Below, one piece after another: positions 41,317 through 54,898 of a DNA stretch of 64,000 nucleotides; position 1 is the first letter of the stretch; every line of letters starts with the position of its first letter. The DNA comes from Allacma fusca (lineage: Eukaryota > Arthropoda > Collembola > Symphypleona > Sminthuridae), in contig OX359247.1 in the NCBI GenBank assembly GCA_947179485.1, forward strand, positions 58,005,131 through 58,069,130. Reading direction: 5' to 3'. The notes beneath the pieces are model-generated. The model saw only the letters and a list, made by a program, of their open reading frames with translations. It ran no database searches and was not told the origin of the DNA. The translations under genes were made by a program, and so were the position numbers.

Positions 41317-44300
41317 CCAATGAAAACTACCTTGCACATTAGATACATGAAGATTTGATCCTGTCAGTGTCTGAAGGTCGTGCAAAAAAATCATTATATT
41401 AAATAAAAGCTTGTGTGTATGTAAGAATCTATAATAAAAAAATTTAAGAAACAGGTTCATGATATACATTTAAGCAAGGCTGCATCTTACAAATATAGAA
41501 TATTTAATAAAAATAAACTCCATTGAAAGCTCACACTATTCCATCCTAATACTGTAGCATTCTATCACAATGTGGCAAAGGTACATAATTTTCCCTTTAA
41601 AGTTCGTCCATGTGCTAAGAAATATTGAATCTACTTAGGAAAGTTGTCAATATTTCAATATGGCTAAAATGTTTTCATTACTTCAATTACAAGCATGAAA
41701 TTCTTAATTGTCTTACGTGCTTGTTTTTGTTTTTCAGTATCTTTTGAAGTGTGCGAAACAAGTTCAAAATAAATCTTTATTTACGGCTCCAATAATTATA
41801 TGTTTGTATATGCGGAAGTTTTTTATAGGAATTGAAAAAGAATTACTTTACCTTGACTTCTGAATTTTCCACGCATTCGTCAGGTTTACTCATTACTCAA
41901 CATCATTAGGTATAACCCTGCATGCTAGTTTCATGTAGAATACTTACATCTTCACACTTAATAATGATAAGTCATACTCATTCCGAACTAGTTTCATTGC
42001 AACTCAGAGACTAAATTTTTGCGAAGTAAGTTGTCAAACTGACATTGAGTACTTCGGGTTGCTGCTGGATTAGGGTTTTCTTATCCCTTTTATTTTAGTA
42101 TTTAATGGACACAAAGGAGTGCCGAAATGCTTTCTGGCCTTTCGATTACACCTTAACGCCGGGGTTCAAATGTAGGAGGTACCAACAAAACAGCAACCTT
42201 TCATTTTCTTTTCGTTTCACGTACTCTCTAAGAGAATGATGATAAGAAAATAATGAGGTAATTATATAATGAGTACGGTGTACTCATACAACATAGTTAA
42301 TACAAGAGTAGCAAAGGAAGTTAGCGCCAGCTCTTTTTTGCTGAAACGATGTTTATGTAATTACTTTTCTTGCGTCATAGTATAAACAACTTTGGAGCAT
42401 TTCAGGTTAAAGGTGAGATTTCATTGTATTTTCCATGGTTTTTATCTGTTTATACGGAAATGTTCAATTTGTTAAAGTTGGAATTCCCATTTAAAGTTAA
42501 TTGAACATAATGAGTTAATAGACTGAGAATAGACAAGTAAAAATTAATCGGTTAGCGTAATAGGGTGCTGTATATACAACAGAAGGTGCGTCCTGCTAGA
42601 GCGATCAGAGTGCCAGAATTTTTGGTCTGAGTGAACAGGTCAATCCATGAAGGAGAACCAGGTGAAAATCGAATGATATGAAAGTATACATGTACATAGT
42701 CACATTGTAATGAATACTCGATTCAAGCTATAGCATGCTCGTTATGTTCAATGAAGCCTGTAAATATCCTTGAAGTTCATTTTGCAATCTAATTCTGGAA
42801 GAAATTAATTGTTTTCAATTTTCATTATTGTAGTAACAAAATCAAGCGTACAGTGCAAAAGAAGTGTCCAATCAATATACTTACAAACGAATGCTTTAAA
42901 TGAAATTGTAGTTGTATTTATAAGTTGTGGCAATTATGCTTAACGACAAATGAGGTTTGATCGAAGCGTTTTATAAAACACTTAAAGAAACTTCTAAAAA
43001 CAAGATTTGTTTCTTCGACAATAGCAATTCTGATTGTTGATGACTTCTTCAGATGCTTTCGATATCGTTGCTACGATGTAATTTTATGATTGGTACCATC
43101 CTCGGAAATCAAAATAATAGGTGCCAACAGGCACGGTACAAAAGATGACGTCTCTTCCATTGTTGAAAGAATTTCTTGCTTTCGTAAATTACCAAACAAT
43201 CTGAGCAGAATTTGTGGGTGGCGAAAATCTACCGTGTAGTCTTGACCCATGCACCTTCCTATTGATACGTAAAACTATTTCGCAAATGAAATCAATTTTC
43301 ATAAAGTTCGTCATAACGCGTCCGACAGGACAACCTACTGAATTGTTTATAAGGACAGATAGTACATTATATTTTTCATGCAAGTAACCTCTTTTAAGGT
43401 TTGTGCAAACACGAGAGTAACTGATAGCTCGTAGAGATCCTGAGCATGTTTTTGTTAACGTGATTGTTTAGAGTTCAATTATAGTTTCATAAAATATGCT
43501 AATTGACTTTTACTAACCTCACGTAATTATGAAGTTATTTGAATTGGCAATCTGACATACCTTACTCGTATTATCGTATTTTGTATTCGATATGTATTAT
43601 GTGACATTGCTAATTATGGACTTTGAATCCTAAATCTGAGTTGAAAACCAAAACTTGTTTTGACTCCTTTGACACTTTGACCAATAAAGTCTAAAAATTA
43701 TTACCCCTTCATGTGTTATATTTATGAAACAACGACGTTCACAAAATCACTAGTCGTATATTTCCGTAAGTAACATATGGATCATGTTAAAACAATTTTC
43801 TTTAAATTCCAAACAGGCTTCAGATCAGTTATACTAAAATATTTTTCACATATGAAAACAATATTATCTACATTTCTGACAAAATTGGATGTTGTAAGCA
43901 CTTCCGTCCCAATATAATTACTTTTCATTTTCATCGATGTATTCATTTGCTTAAGACAGAATGTTAAAGGTAAGGACAAAGTATTTCGAGAATAATTTTA
44001 ACATTGATAAACTTTGGACCATACCAATGATTTTAATGTATCCCCATAGTAGTTAAATGATGTTCCACTTAATCTCAAATATTTAAAGTTAGAATCCTCA
44101 AGTACAATGGCAAATAGAACCTGATGTGGACTTTTACGATTAAATCAATGAATGGATTACGTAAACGTGTTTCAAGATAATTCCCCAAAAATAGATCTGG
44201 AGATGGCAGGTGCCTTGAATGCTGTGAACTTCGGTGTTACAACAACACGCTGACACAACCCGCATTCTTTTGTGCGGAGAATTCCTTACAAATAAATAGC

Positions 44301-44340
44301 TAGAAGCTAAGTAGTTTACGAGATGCTCATGATTTTAATG

Positions 44341-44517
44341 CAGTCAACTCTTGCTATAAAGGATGATCATGGGATCGACGAACTTGGTTCCCTATAAACA
44401 TTATTCCTTTCAAGGGATAGTCTTTTACATACATTGTATAAATGGTCATTGGGACTGCAAATCCCACTCTTTGTAACTAAAATTCCCTCACAAGGTTATC
44501 CCTTTGAATTTCGACTG
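44341..44517. mobile_element. Possible TA/TG-flanked MITE
   Basis: 177 bp with edges CAGTCAACTC and, in reverse complement, CAGTCGAAATTC, plus inner blocks CTATAAAGG and GGGATAACC. Both edges abut TG rather than TA. Resembles the pogo-like MITEs near receptor 2 but is weaker. Confidence 0.35.
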
Positions 44518-45242
44518 TGATGTTAGTGGAATAGATGCTTTGGTTGAAGAGTTGTGAAATGATGGGAAAGTGAGGGAAAAAACAAATGAGCACTCTGAAT
44601 TCAGATTTTAGTTGAACCAAAATTAATAAGTTAGTGAAGCGTCAAAATAGTTGCAATTTAATTACAAATTTAGTAGAGAGGTTACAGGTTCAGTTCTGCA
44701 AAGCCACTTGTCATTATTTTTCTTACAATTAAAAAACACCGCTCTTCTGAGCAGTAACTTATTTTTAGAAGAAAAATGCAGGTCAGCAAAAAAAATGGAG
44801 CTCCGAGGCGACCTGCACATGGAGGCTCCTTTACCTAAATAAAGTTAAAGATAAGAGCTAAGGTCAAGCCACCAATTTATAATTAGCATAAATATCCACT
44901 TCCAACTTTTACAAGTCCAGACTATAAATACTTGTATAAAAACAGCAGGCAACATCATATCATGTTCACCTAGCACATACATATTGTCGCGGAGGTGAAC
45001 ACCCTTATTGCGAGTTCGTTACATATTAAATAGTCAACGGACAAGATTGGGGCTTAGTTCGTGATAAACATAAAAGTGCTGTAATAACAATTATATTTAC
45101 ATGGATTTATATAGAATGGCAGGATTATAACGAACGTTTGAGCTTATTGTTTCCAGTAAAGGCTACATATAATCGTATTCATTGATGTCTAGTATCACCT
45201 GAAATTTGTTTTTTAAATTTTGTTTCTTCAGCCAGTGATCTT

Positions 45243-48200
45243 TCATGAACGAGGAATTAACCTGACAGTGAGTCCATCTCTCGGGCGGGTAACCATTTGA
45301 ACCAATACTATTATATCCTCTAGTCTCTCAGCAGCTTCAACTTTGAAGTTTCGAAATAAATTTGCCAAGACTACCTTCTCTTCCATCATCGCAAATTTTT
45401 GACCTATACACAGGATTGGGTTACAATAAATTAAAATAAATCTATAGCCTGATTCATATTTCTTTCTAGGTGCACAAACACTATTCCATTACCAATACAA
45501 TTTCTGGGTCCAGCTGAAAATGGTATGTAAGCAAAGGGATGTCTTGTAGCAGAATTCTCTTGGAGGAACCGGTCAGGATTAAAAGTTTCTGAATCTGGAA
45601 ATATCTCTTCATTTCGATGAATGATTGAAGTTACCAAACACGCATTAGTACCCGCAGGCACTGTATATTCGTCATCTGTAAATAACGAATACTTCTGTGA
45701 GAATCAGTTTAAATTTGTGGACAACCAGTTTGAGTAACAATAACTCCACTGTTTTGAAATTAGAATACAGAAACATAAAACCAACCCAGAACTAAATCAG
45801 TTGTCAGTGTTCTTGAAAAAAATGGAACGCTTGGATAAAGTCTTAAGGATTCTTTTATACACATCTCCAAATACTTCAATTCAGTCAAATCTTTTGTAGT
45901 AATGAATCGAGTCCGATCGTCTCCAAAAATTCTATCGAGTTCTTCGTGGACTTTTTCCTTAAAAAAAATTTAAGCAATATTATTTGTATAACATGTTCCT
46001 TGTGCGCTACGAACGTTTATGCAGACAATTTGAAAACCCTTAAAGCTTCCCTTTTGCTTCACGCGAGATGCGACAAATAGCAACAACAATGAAAAAATTT
46101 TTACAAGATCTACACTACAGGTAACAATATACCAATTTAACAACTGTGTGTTCTTACGGGAGAATAAATATGAGCATCTAAATATATATACTCGGATTTA
46201 GTTGATTATTGAACAATGTAGTTGAATATCTTTCTGGTTTGCAATTAAACCTACCCTACTTTATGGTGTTGAGCAGCTAAATGTTTACCAAAACAAAATC
46301 TCACCTGGCACTCAGGGTAACTGGCCAGAAGAAATGTAGTCCAGCCTAGACTAGCAGAAACGGTATCGTGACCCTGCAAGTTAATATTTCCGGTTTTACG
46401 CAAACCATTTCGCGTAACATTGCGACATTTCTATATCAATTATATTGACAAAGTCGTACCTCAAACAAGAATGTATTCACTTCCTCACGAAGGTCCAAAT
46501 CTGACAAGTTATTTTCCGGATTTTTCTGAGCTTCCAGAAGCAAATCTAAGAAAGCTAGTTTCCGTTTCCCATTCCAATAAATTTCATCAACCCCAGTATT
46601 GGCCTCATTATGTTTACTACTCTCTGACTTTCGGTCTTTAATAACCTGGCCAAATTTTAAAGTACGTAAAAATGTCATCAAAAATCAACATTTATGCTCA
46701 AGAAATCCATTTTGTCAAAAGTGACTGTATTTATATATTTCAATATTTGCTGTAAAAAGCTAACTTGGTCGGTGAAATTATGAATTGTTTTTAGCGCTGC
46801 ATTGAACTGAAATCCAACGGGGGTGAGTCTTGAAATGAAATATATCCAATGCCAAGGCCGGATTGCCTTGAACTGTACAACCTCACATGCTCTACAAACC
46901 GAGGAATTTAGTCAAGAACGTCGTGTAAAGTTCAGTGTCTTATAAGCACAATATAAATATTATACATTCGCATGAACTCATCCAATTGTTTACTTATTTA
47001 TTGCTTTGACATATGGGGTGTCCTCTTTCGTCTGAGAATCGAATTTAATATCCATTGCTGTCTCTGCAATATTAGAAATGAATTTTTTCCCCCTGAGAAC
47101 ATATTGAGCTGGTGCATGAAATTCATGTGTCTACGCAGTATCAGGTGTCGTTTGCATGTAATTACCTCCAACAATGTCAAGAGCACATCTGGTTATGTAT
47201 CTGCAAATGTTCTTTGCTTGTCTGTCCTTGAATTCCTCACGTAATATATCCACCAAAATGTTTGACTGCTCATTGAAGGTCTTTACAAAATCCTCAAGAA
47301 TCTTGAAATGGAAAGATGGTGTAAGCATTTTACGCCTTGTTTGCCATTTAGTGCCTACAAATTAATTCAGTATTTTGTTAACAACATCGCTCTCAACCCA
47401 TGTAGTAATACGTAGCTACTCTTAGAAAAGCTGGAATAATAAATTAACGCTAAAATTTGGATTATATTTTAATATTAAGAATATAACATATGTAAATAGT
47501 AGGGGTCGGATGTTTGTAAATCTCCCTGGAAGATCATTTCTGAATTTCCCTGCTGAGTCAAATGTCCCTGATGGGAGGTCCTCAACGATTTCAAAAATGC
47601 GAGACGGGGATCCCTAATTTAGCGCAAAATCCCCAATTTTGTCCAAAACATCCAATTTTGTTAAAAATCCCCAATTTTGTTAAAAATCCCCAATTTTGTT
47701 AAAAATCCCCAATTTTGTTAAAAATCCCCAATTTTGTTAAAAATCCCCAATTTTGTTAAAAATCCCCAATTTTGTTAAAAATCCCCAATTTTGTTAAAAA
47801 TCCCCAATTTTGTTAAAAATCCCCAATTTTGTTAAAAATCCCCAATTTTGTTAAAAATCCCCAATTTTGTTAAAAATCCCCAATTTTGTTAAAAATCCCC
47901 AATTTTGTTAAAAATCCCCAATTTTGTTAAAAATCCCCAATTTTGTCCAAAATCCCCAATCTTGTCTAAAATCCACAGTTTAGCCCAAAATCCCCAATCT
48001 TGTCTAAAATCCACAGTTTAGCCCAAAATCCCCAATCTTGTCTAAAATCCACAGTTTAGCCCAAAATCCCCAATCTTGTCTAAAATCCACAGTTTAGCCC
48101 AAAATCCCCAATCTTGTCTAAAATCCACAGTTTAGCCCAAAATCCCCAATCTTGTCTAAAATCCACAGTTTAGCCCAAAATCCCCAATCTTGTCTAAAAT

Positions 48201-49235
48201 CCACAGTTTAGCCCAAAATCCCCAATCTTGTCTAAAATCCACAGTTTAGCCCAAAATCCCCAATCTTGTCTAAAATCCACAGTTTAGCCCAAAATCCCCA
48301 ATCTTGTCTAAAATCCACAGTTTAGCCCAAAATCCCTAAATTAGCTCAAAATCCACAATATAGTCCAAAATCCCCAATTTAGCCTAAAATCCCTGTCAAA
48401 TAAGGTCAACCAATCTAAAAATCCATATTTGACCAACAAATTTCCCTGAAACACGCCAACAAATTTGAAAATCCCTGTTCGCAAAATATAATTTCTTCAC
48501 TTTGTGATTTTTCCTGCCAGAATTATTTTTTGCCTGGTAAGAATCTTCGTCTTCTCACAAAAATCCGACCCCTGGTAAATAATTTTCCATTAAAAAATGT
48601 AAACACAACCTTTACTAGTCAACAGCCCCTCTCCAAGCCATGGCAAAAGGAAGGAGTACGTTTGACCCTTTTCAATATTTATTGAAGATGTTAGGAGCTT
48701 CTGAAAAAAACAAAACACGAAGCGATATATTGTAATTCAGGCAGTGTTGTGTAAAAAAATCAGACGCGTGAAGAGCATTTTTTTTTCGTTTGGAAAATTT
48801 TCCAAAACGAGTTAATTCCTGGGCATTGTTATGATCTTGTAAATAGTAGAAATTCAAAATGTAGAAATTCACTTCTGCGTCATCAGGTTTTGCAAGCAAG
48901 ATGAAATTATGGGGCCCAAACTTTAATCTGTACCGTTCGCCATACGTTTTCCAAAAACTAAATGCCATCTTCACAATATCTGCAAAGAAATACTAAATTC
49001 TTTAAAACTGCACTGATAAGAAAAATATATTCAAAATTCCTCATTTAGAAATACCATCATAGTGGGTATTCGCCATCCAGGCGTGATCAATCAATGGAAG
49101 TCTGTATGGCGCAGGAAATTTATCCAAAAGTTGTGCATTCCGATTTGGAAAGCAGAGTTTGATAAACCAAATAGCAGAAACGATGAAAACACATGATGCA
49201 ATCAAAGGACATGATTGAAATATTTCCACCGACAT
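45243..49235 (-). CDS. Cytochrome P450, CYP4 clan (gene E)
   Basis: Complete 511-residue P450. Exons: 49235-49055, 48979-48873, 48700-48610, 47354-47166, 47063-46994, 46891-46765, 46645-46460, 46373-46305, 45957-45786, 45675-45493, 45403-45243. Motifs are an N-terminal anchor, FPAP hinge, WQTRR, KESLR, NPDRF, and [11 protein letters not shown] with Cys457. The I-helix reads [14 protein letters not shown], so the Asp of the CYP4 hallmark EVDTFMFE is Asn here, while the haem-linking Glu (about 317) is kept. Most exons track gene D, but the end of exon 11 and the 3' flank match gene C (PRS terminus, same downstream sequence), which points to gene conversion or unequal crossing-over. Intron 3 (1255 nt) is filled by an hAT-like element with a minisatellite. 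An alternative ATG lies 9 nt upstream. Confidence 0.92.
47500..48574. mobile_element. hAT-like element filled with a minisatellite, in intron 3 of gene E
   Basis: 1075 bp with ends TAGGGGTCGGATGTTTGT and, in reverse complement, CAGGGGTCGGATTTTTGT. The 8-bp flanks GTAAATAG (47492-47499) and GTAAATAA (48575-48582) match at seven of eight. The interior is almost entirely tandem repeats of a 19-bp monomer. It accounts for most of intron 3 of gene E. Confidence 0.87.
47651..48345. repeat. 19-bp minisatellite with 38-bp higher-order section
   Basis: 47651 to about 47941 holds about 15 near-identical copies of a 19-bp unit (TCCCCAATTTTGTTAAAAA). From about 47951 to 48330 there are about 10 copies of a 38-bp dimer made of two diverged 19-bp monomers (CCCCAATCTTGTCTAAAAT and CCACAGTTTAGCCCAAAAT). 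Flanking single monomers are more diverged. Confidence 0.92.
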
Positions 49236-50252
49236 TTCTGACAATTTAATTGGATGAAATTATATATTTCAGGAAATTTTTTTTAGAAATTATTTTGACG
49301 TCTGGTACAGTGAAACCAGAATAATTGCAATTACTGTGCTCACAGGAGTCTTGGAAAAACACCTTTAATTCAACACCTAAAGTCTTTAAATTGTCGGAGC
49401 CTACTTGTTATTACTGATACTTGCCGGAAAAAATAGTTATTTGAAAGTTTGAAGCATTGTTAAAACTCTAATCTCGACACGCTGTATTATATATCCTTTA
49501 CTGTAGGGTCGTATATTTTGACGTAATTATTGACTTGTACCCAAATGATTTGTTTTCCTTCCTTAAAGTAAACAATTATGTCCACACTTAAAAAATAAAT
49601 TCGTCAACAGAGATATCGCACTGTATTGTGCAGCTCTTAACGGAGCTAATGTAATCTAACAATTTTATTTTAAATGTTGATATACGTGTATTTACATGTT
49701 TTCCGCATCACAAAATATTCACAAATAGAGCTGTCATGGTTTTACCATCCTTTAATTCATTCCAAAACACAATGATAATTATCGCGGGAACCCAATTTGT
49801 TGTTGATGTAGTGTGAAATGACAGTTCATAGTCAAGTATTTTGAGATAATCCTCCTCCCTATATTCAAATATAGTTATCGTGCGACCGTTATCTGAATCA
49901 AGTGACCTCTAACGAGGTTAAAAATTTTAAAGTGTTATGCACACGGAAATATCCAATCAATATCTTGAGTCATAATTTATGCTTATCGAACATTAACATC
50001 AGTTAAGCGGGTAAGAAAAACGGGAGTTAAAGCCATTGCTCATATTTTTATTGCAGAATTCCTGCTCCAACATAATACATTATTTAAAGATCCTTGTGAT
50101 AAAGCTCTTGTAAAAAAATGAGTTGCAATGATACAAAAACTATCTTCAAAACGAATGTAGCCAGTATTACAGTCCTGACTTGTTTTGACTACTCATTTGG
50201 GTAACTACTACTGTAAAAGGGTTAAATTCAAAAGTAATTAGAACCACGCATT
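49236..50252. other. Intergenic between P450 genes E and F
   Basis: 1 kb spacer. At 49309-49350, sequence with AATAATTGCA and CTCACAG resembles the upstream block of gene C. Nothing else is recognised. Confidence 0.5.
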
Positions 50253-53200
50253 TTATCGAGAGATTAAACGGACTCTAAGCCCGTTCTTCGGCCGAGTAAT
50301 AATTTCCATCATCACAGTAACATCCTCAATTCTTTCCGCCGCTTCAACCTTGAAGTTCCGAAATAGGTTTGCAAGAATAACTTTTTCTTCTATCATGGCG
50401 AATTTTTGACCTGTGATGATAGATGTACATAGAAGAGGAAGAATCTCATTAAAAATTAAAACAATTGCTGTTTAATCAACGGGAAAATATGTTTAGAACA
50501 CAATTGACGTAGTTAATTCTTTACCGATGCAATTTCTAGGCCCAGCTGAGAATGGGACGTAAGCAAACGGATGACGTGCAGCAACTTTCTCAGGGAGAAA
50601 CCTGTCTGGATCAAATTTTTCAGGGTCTGGATAAATCTTCTCGTTTCGATGGATATTCATAGTTAGGAAACAGGCGTTTGATCCCGCCGGTAATGTTATT
50701 TCATCATCTATAGAGATAACACGCATAATCAGCTGAGAAACAGCTACATACATAATTTTTACAAAAATTCCCTGGTGTCTATATAAAACCTAAAGTAAAT
50801 GCATTTATCTCACCCAAAATTAAATCTGTTGTTATATTTCTCGTAAAAATTGGAACGCTAGGGTAAAGTCGCAAAGATTCCTTAATGCACATCTCCAGGT
50901 ACTTCAATCCAACCAAATCCTTTGTTGTTATGGGGCGGTCTCGGTCATCACCAAAAACTCTATCTAGTTCCTCGTGAACTTTTGTCTTATTAAGGCAATT
51001 AAAATATATTTTAATAATTACATAAAATAGTATACATTAAAATTTACAAAGCAGAAAAATTACTATTGTTGCTATTAGTGGGGGGGGGGCATTTTTATCC
51101 GCTATATGCTTAAAAATTAATAACTACTGCACGTAAGTACTGAGTAAGTACTGTAATTCAGCCCACTACAAATAAACAAATATCCAATATGTTGTCTTCC
51201 GTTACAATGATGTCTGTCTGTAGAATAGTGGAATAACTGGGCTTCGATATAATGATATAATTATGCATACAGTTCATATGATAAATCGTAGATCCCAAGA
51301 TCAAATTGGGCAGAAGAATTCATCAAACAAAAAATGCTTTTGAACAGAGCAAGCTTATTACTTAATAAACCTCGATTCATGTACTTCAAATTAAAATCAA
51401 TTACCTGAGAGTGACACTTTGCGTGGACTATTTTAAGTGTGTACATATTTGTAAGATTTATATTATAATATCAGCTATTGAAAATTTTCAATTAAATTGT
51501 TCCTAAAGTTTTTAAAATTGCCCACTTTAATTGAATTATCATTGGAAATAAAATTAATATTCGCACATGCAAATAAAAGCATACATGAAACAATTGTTAG
51601 TCAGCAGTAGATATAATGATTGAAGTTTGACTTACTTACAATTTTTTTAAGAAAAATAAAAACAGTACCTGGTGTATTGGATTACAGCCCAAAAGGAACG
51701 TCGTCCAAAACAAGCTTGCTGAAGTTGTATCATGTCCCTGAAAAAATACAAATAGAAATCTTCAAGATTTTAAGACAAAAATATTGCACAATGTGTACTC
51801 TCTCTGAGAGATGTATTATTACTTATTGAAGCAATTGCTGTATCTAACGTACTGTTGTCAGAATGTTCCAACTTTGACCTTATAAGTACCTACACTTTCT
51901 CTAATTATATAAGGGCAAAACATTTTGACGTAGTATTCTGGTTAGTGCACATCCTGCCCTCTTGCTACAAGAGATTTCCATGACATTTCATTGTAATGTA
52001 AAAGCTCTAAAATATTTGAACTTTGAACATTTCTGCTTGTCATTTGATGTTAATTTCACTTTTAAGAAGGCATGTTTTTTTATAAAATTGCGTGACATTT
52101 GTGCCGGGAATGTTTCAATGGGTGAGGGCTTTTCTAAACTTATTTGTACAATTAGTCACCTTGAATGTTTGTATATGCATGTATTACCTCAAACATGAAT
52201 GTATCCACTTCTTCACGAATGTCTGTATCAGAAAAGTTGTTTTCTGGATTTTTCTGAGCTTCTATCAGCATATCTAGAAATGCGAGTCTCCGTTTCCCGT
52301 GCCAGTAAATATCGTCATTACTAGTATTTTTCTCAGCTTCCTTATTCATAATTGCTGGAGCAGACTTTCTTGCTTTGATCACCTTTCAAAAATGAAAACA
52401 TATGAAGTAAATATTTTAATTTGCATTATTCATGAAATAATTTATTTATATAATTATGTCTACAAAACATTTGTATTCCCCACTCACTTCAGTTGTAAAA
52501 TCGTGAAGGATTTTGATAGCAGTGGTGTATTCACGACCCGCTCGTGTCAGCTTGAAAATGAAATTCAACCAAAGATGAGGTCTCAGAATTTGGTACTGAA
52601 CAACCTCACAAGCTCTACGGATTTAAGAAAAACCTTGTTAACAATAAACACAACAAAAGCATTACAATAAACAGGTTTTACTTGTAAACTGATTTCACAT
52701 ATGGGATGTCCTGGTTCCGTTGAGAGTTAAATTTTATGTCCATTGCCGCTTCTATGAATTTCATATGAAAACGTGAAGGCTTTTTTCATAATATGCCAAT
52801 AAAAGTATTTTTGGAAAAATTAGTCATTAGAATTTTGCAATGGCAATTACCTCCAATAATGTCAAGAGCACAAGTAGTCAAATATTTGCATATATCCCTT
52901 TCTTCATGATCTTTAAAATCCTCGCGCAAAATATCCACCAGGATTTTCGACTGCTCATTGAAAATCACAACAAAATCCTCCAGGATTTTAAAATGGAATG
53001 ATGGTGTCAGCAGTTTCCTTCGACTATGCCAGCGTTCACCTGTAAATAATATATTATTTCCATTTACATGGTAGCCTGGAATGCTACTATCAATCTATTG
53101 CTACCTGCAATTCAAGGACATACTCAATCAAACCCCTATTATAAAACTATTTTTCCAATGCTCTAAAGTCAATATAAATTTGGACGCAATCGCCATTCAC

Positions 53201-54898
53201 CACAATCTAAGACTTTTACTAGTTAATAAAAATCTGTTATAAATAGTGATAAAAACCTCACGATGACCATGTATGAGCATTTCAGCAAAGCATGGAACAC
53301 ATTTTACATAAACTATTAACAGGGGTAGATTTATGGAGTGGCCCACTCTGGCCGGGCCAGGGTAAACATTTTTAGGGCCAGGGTAAATTTATAAAGGCAC
53401 TCAAATTGCCTGCGGAAATGCCCCTTATCAGTTTTGAGGCCTATAGGGCCAGAGTAAAAAATATTTTATTACTCCACCTCTGACTATTACTATTTTACAA
53501 GGCACACCTAAAAGGGGCAAAAATTTAAGGAGAAATTAAAAATTGGCAATCAAATGGGCATATGTTTGTTAATTTTACTCCTGCGCAGGAAAATTACAGT
53601 ATCGTGAGGGAGGTTGGAAAATGAAATCCTTTCATTTTCGTTGAGTAAAATTCTCCATGCAGTTTTGACTAAAATGACGAGAATTATAAAATATGGTGAC
53701 AAGTTTACTCTTTATCAAATTGCATTCAGTCACTTGAAGTGAATGTTCATTGCATAAAATATTTGTAAATAGCTAGTATTGTACATACCTTTACTTGTCA
53801 ACAGGCCAGTTCCCAACCATGGCATAAGGAAAGAATACATAATTCCTTTTTCAGTGTGCTTTGAAGAGGTTAGTAGTTTCTAAAACGATACATTACTATG
53901 CAACTTGCTAAAAATATTTGAAGTGGATTACATACGCACAAAGTATATTTATACGCATTTACAGGCATGCTTCCTTTACTTATGAAAAATAACTGCGATT
54001 GTTGCATAATATCGTAATATAAATATGATTCTAATAAAGCTGTGCTAGAATATTTTATAAAGCTAATTTTTCCCTTGTGGGAGCTACAGCGGTATAAATG
54101 ACTTGTGAACTGTCTGTAAGTTCAAGATTATAATTAATTACCTGTTTACTATTGCTGATATGGGGTTTAGAAGTTTACTACTCAAATTCTAACCTCAAAT
54201 ATCTTCTTTCACAAATTAATTACAAATTCCAGCTTATTACTTTTAGCTCCAAAAGGTAAGCAAAGCGCTAAAAACAGTACTCTATCAAGACAAATTAAAG
54301 ACTTAATTACTTCAACGTCATCTGGATTTGCAAGGAAAATAAAATTCACTGGTCCAAGTTTAATTCTGAACCTTTCACCGTAGATCCTTCTGAACGAGAA
54401 TGCCACCTCAGTAAGTACTGCAATTTTAATGTAAATGTGAGTATACAAATTTTTGCATAACCTTAATATAATATAAAATGCCACTACAATACATTCTCGC
54501 TTATTGGGACACCATCAGAGCATTTTGTATATTGAAAATATTTGTTCAAATCCCAGTTTATTACAGTATCTTAATTTTCTCCTTTAAGAGTAGACAATGA
54601 AAACTTTGCTCTTTTTGTTGTTCCGCTAAAATAAAGGTATTTAAGTTATCAGTATTCATTCACATCAACTTTTATTGAAGAATATTCCTCTAATTGCCTT
54701 ACCATCATTGGGGAGGTTTAAATCCCAAGCGCTGCCAATCAAAGGGTACAAAGGCCCAGGAATCTTACTCAAAAATACCTCCGCTCGACTGGAATGTTTG
54801 AGTTTGTAAAGGACCAAAGTAATCACAATGATAATAAAAGGTACCATAGGAAATGACTGAAAGATTTCCGAAATCATTTTCTGCCCCATAGTGTCCAT
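50253..54898 (-). CDS. Cytochrome P450, CYP4 clan (gene F)
   Basis: Complete P450 of up to 518 residues. Exons: 54898-54703, 54417-54311, 53879-53789, 53039-52851, 52751-52682, 52614-52488, 52382-52188, 51737-51669, 50985-50814, 50707-50525, 50410-50253. Three in-frame ATGs (54898, 54889, 54877) precede the hydrophobic anchor, so the true start is uncertain by seven residues. Motifs are a canonical IPGP hinge, helix C WHSRR, the I-helix [13 protein letters not shown] (Glu about 325), KESLR, DPDRF, and [11 protein letters not shown] with Cys about 465. It keeps GHDTT and PGP like genes A and G, so it sits outside the B-E subgroup. Intron 3 holds a 163-bp hAT-like MITE. Introns 7 and 8 (450 and 683 nt) show nothing recognisable. 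Confidence 0.92.
53320..53482. mobile_element. hAT-like MITE in intron 3 of gene F
   Basis: 163 bp with edges CAGGGGTAGA and, in reverse complement, CAGAGGTGGA. Flanks are ACTATTAA (53312-53319) and ACTATTAC (53483-53490), seven of eight matching. The inside has GGGCCAGGGTAAA-type motifs two to three times. Confidence 0.7.

Larger units (their letters stand above)
41215..45242. other. Intergenic between P450 genes D and E
   Basis: 4 kb spacer. It holds a 5' block near 41263-41316 shared with gene C, a weak MITE candidate at 44341-44517, and no gene that I can support. Confidence 0.5.
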
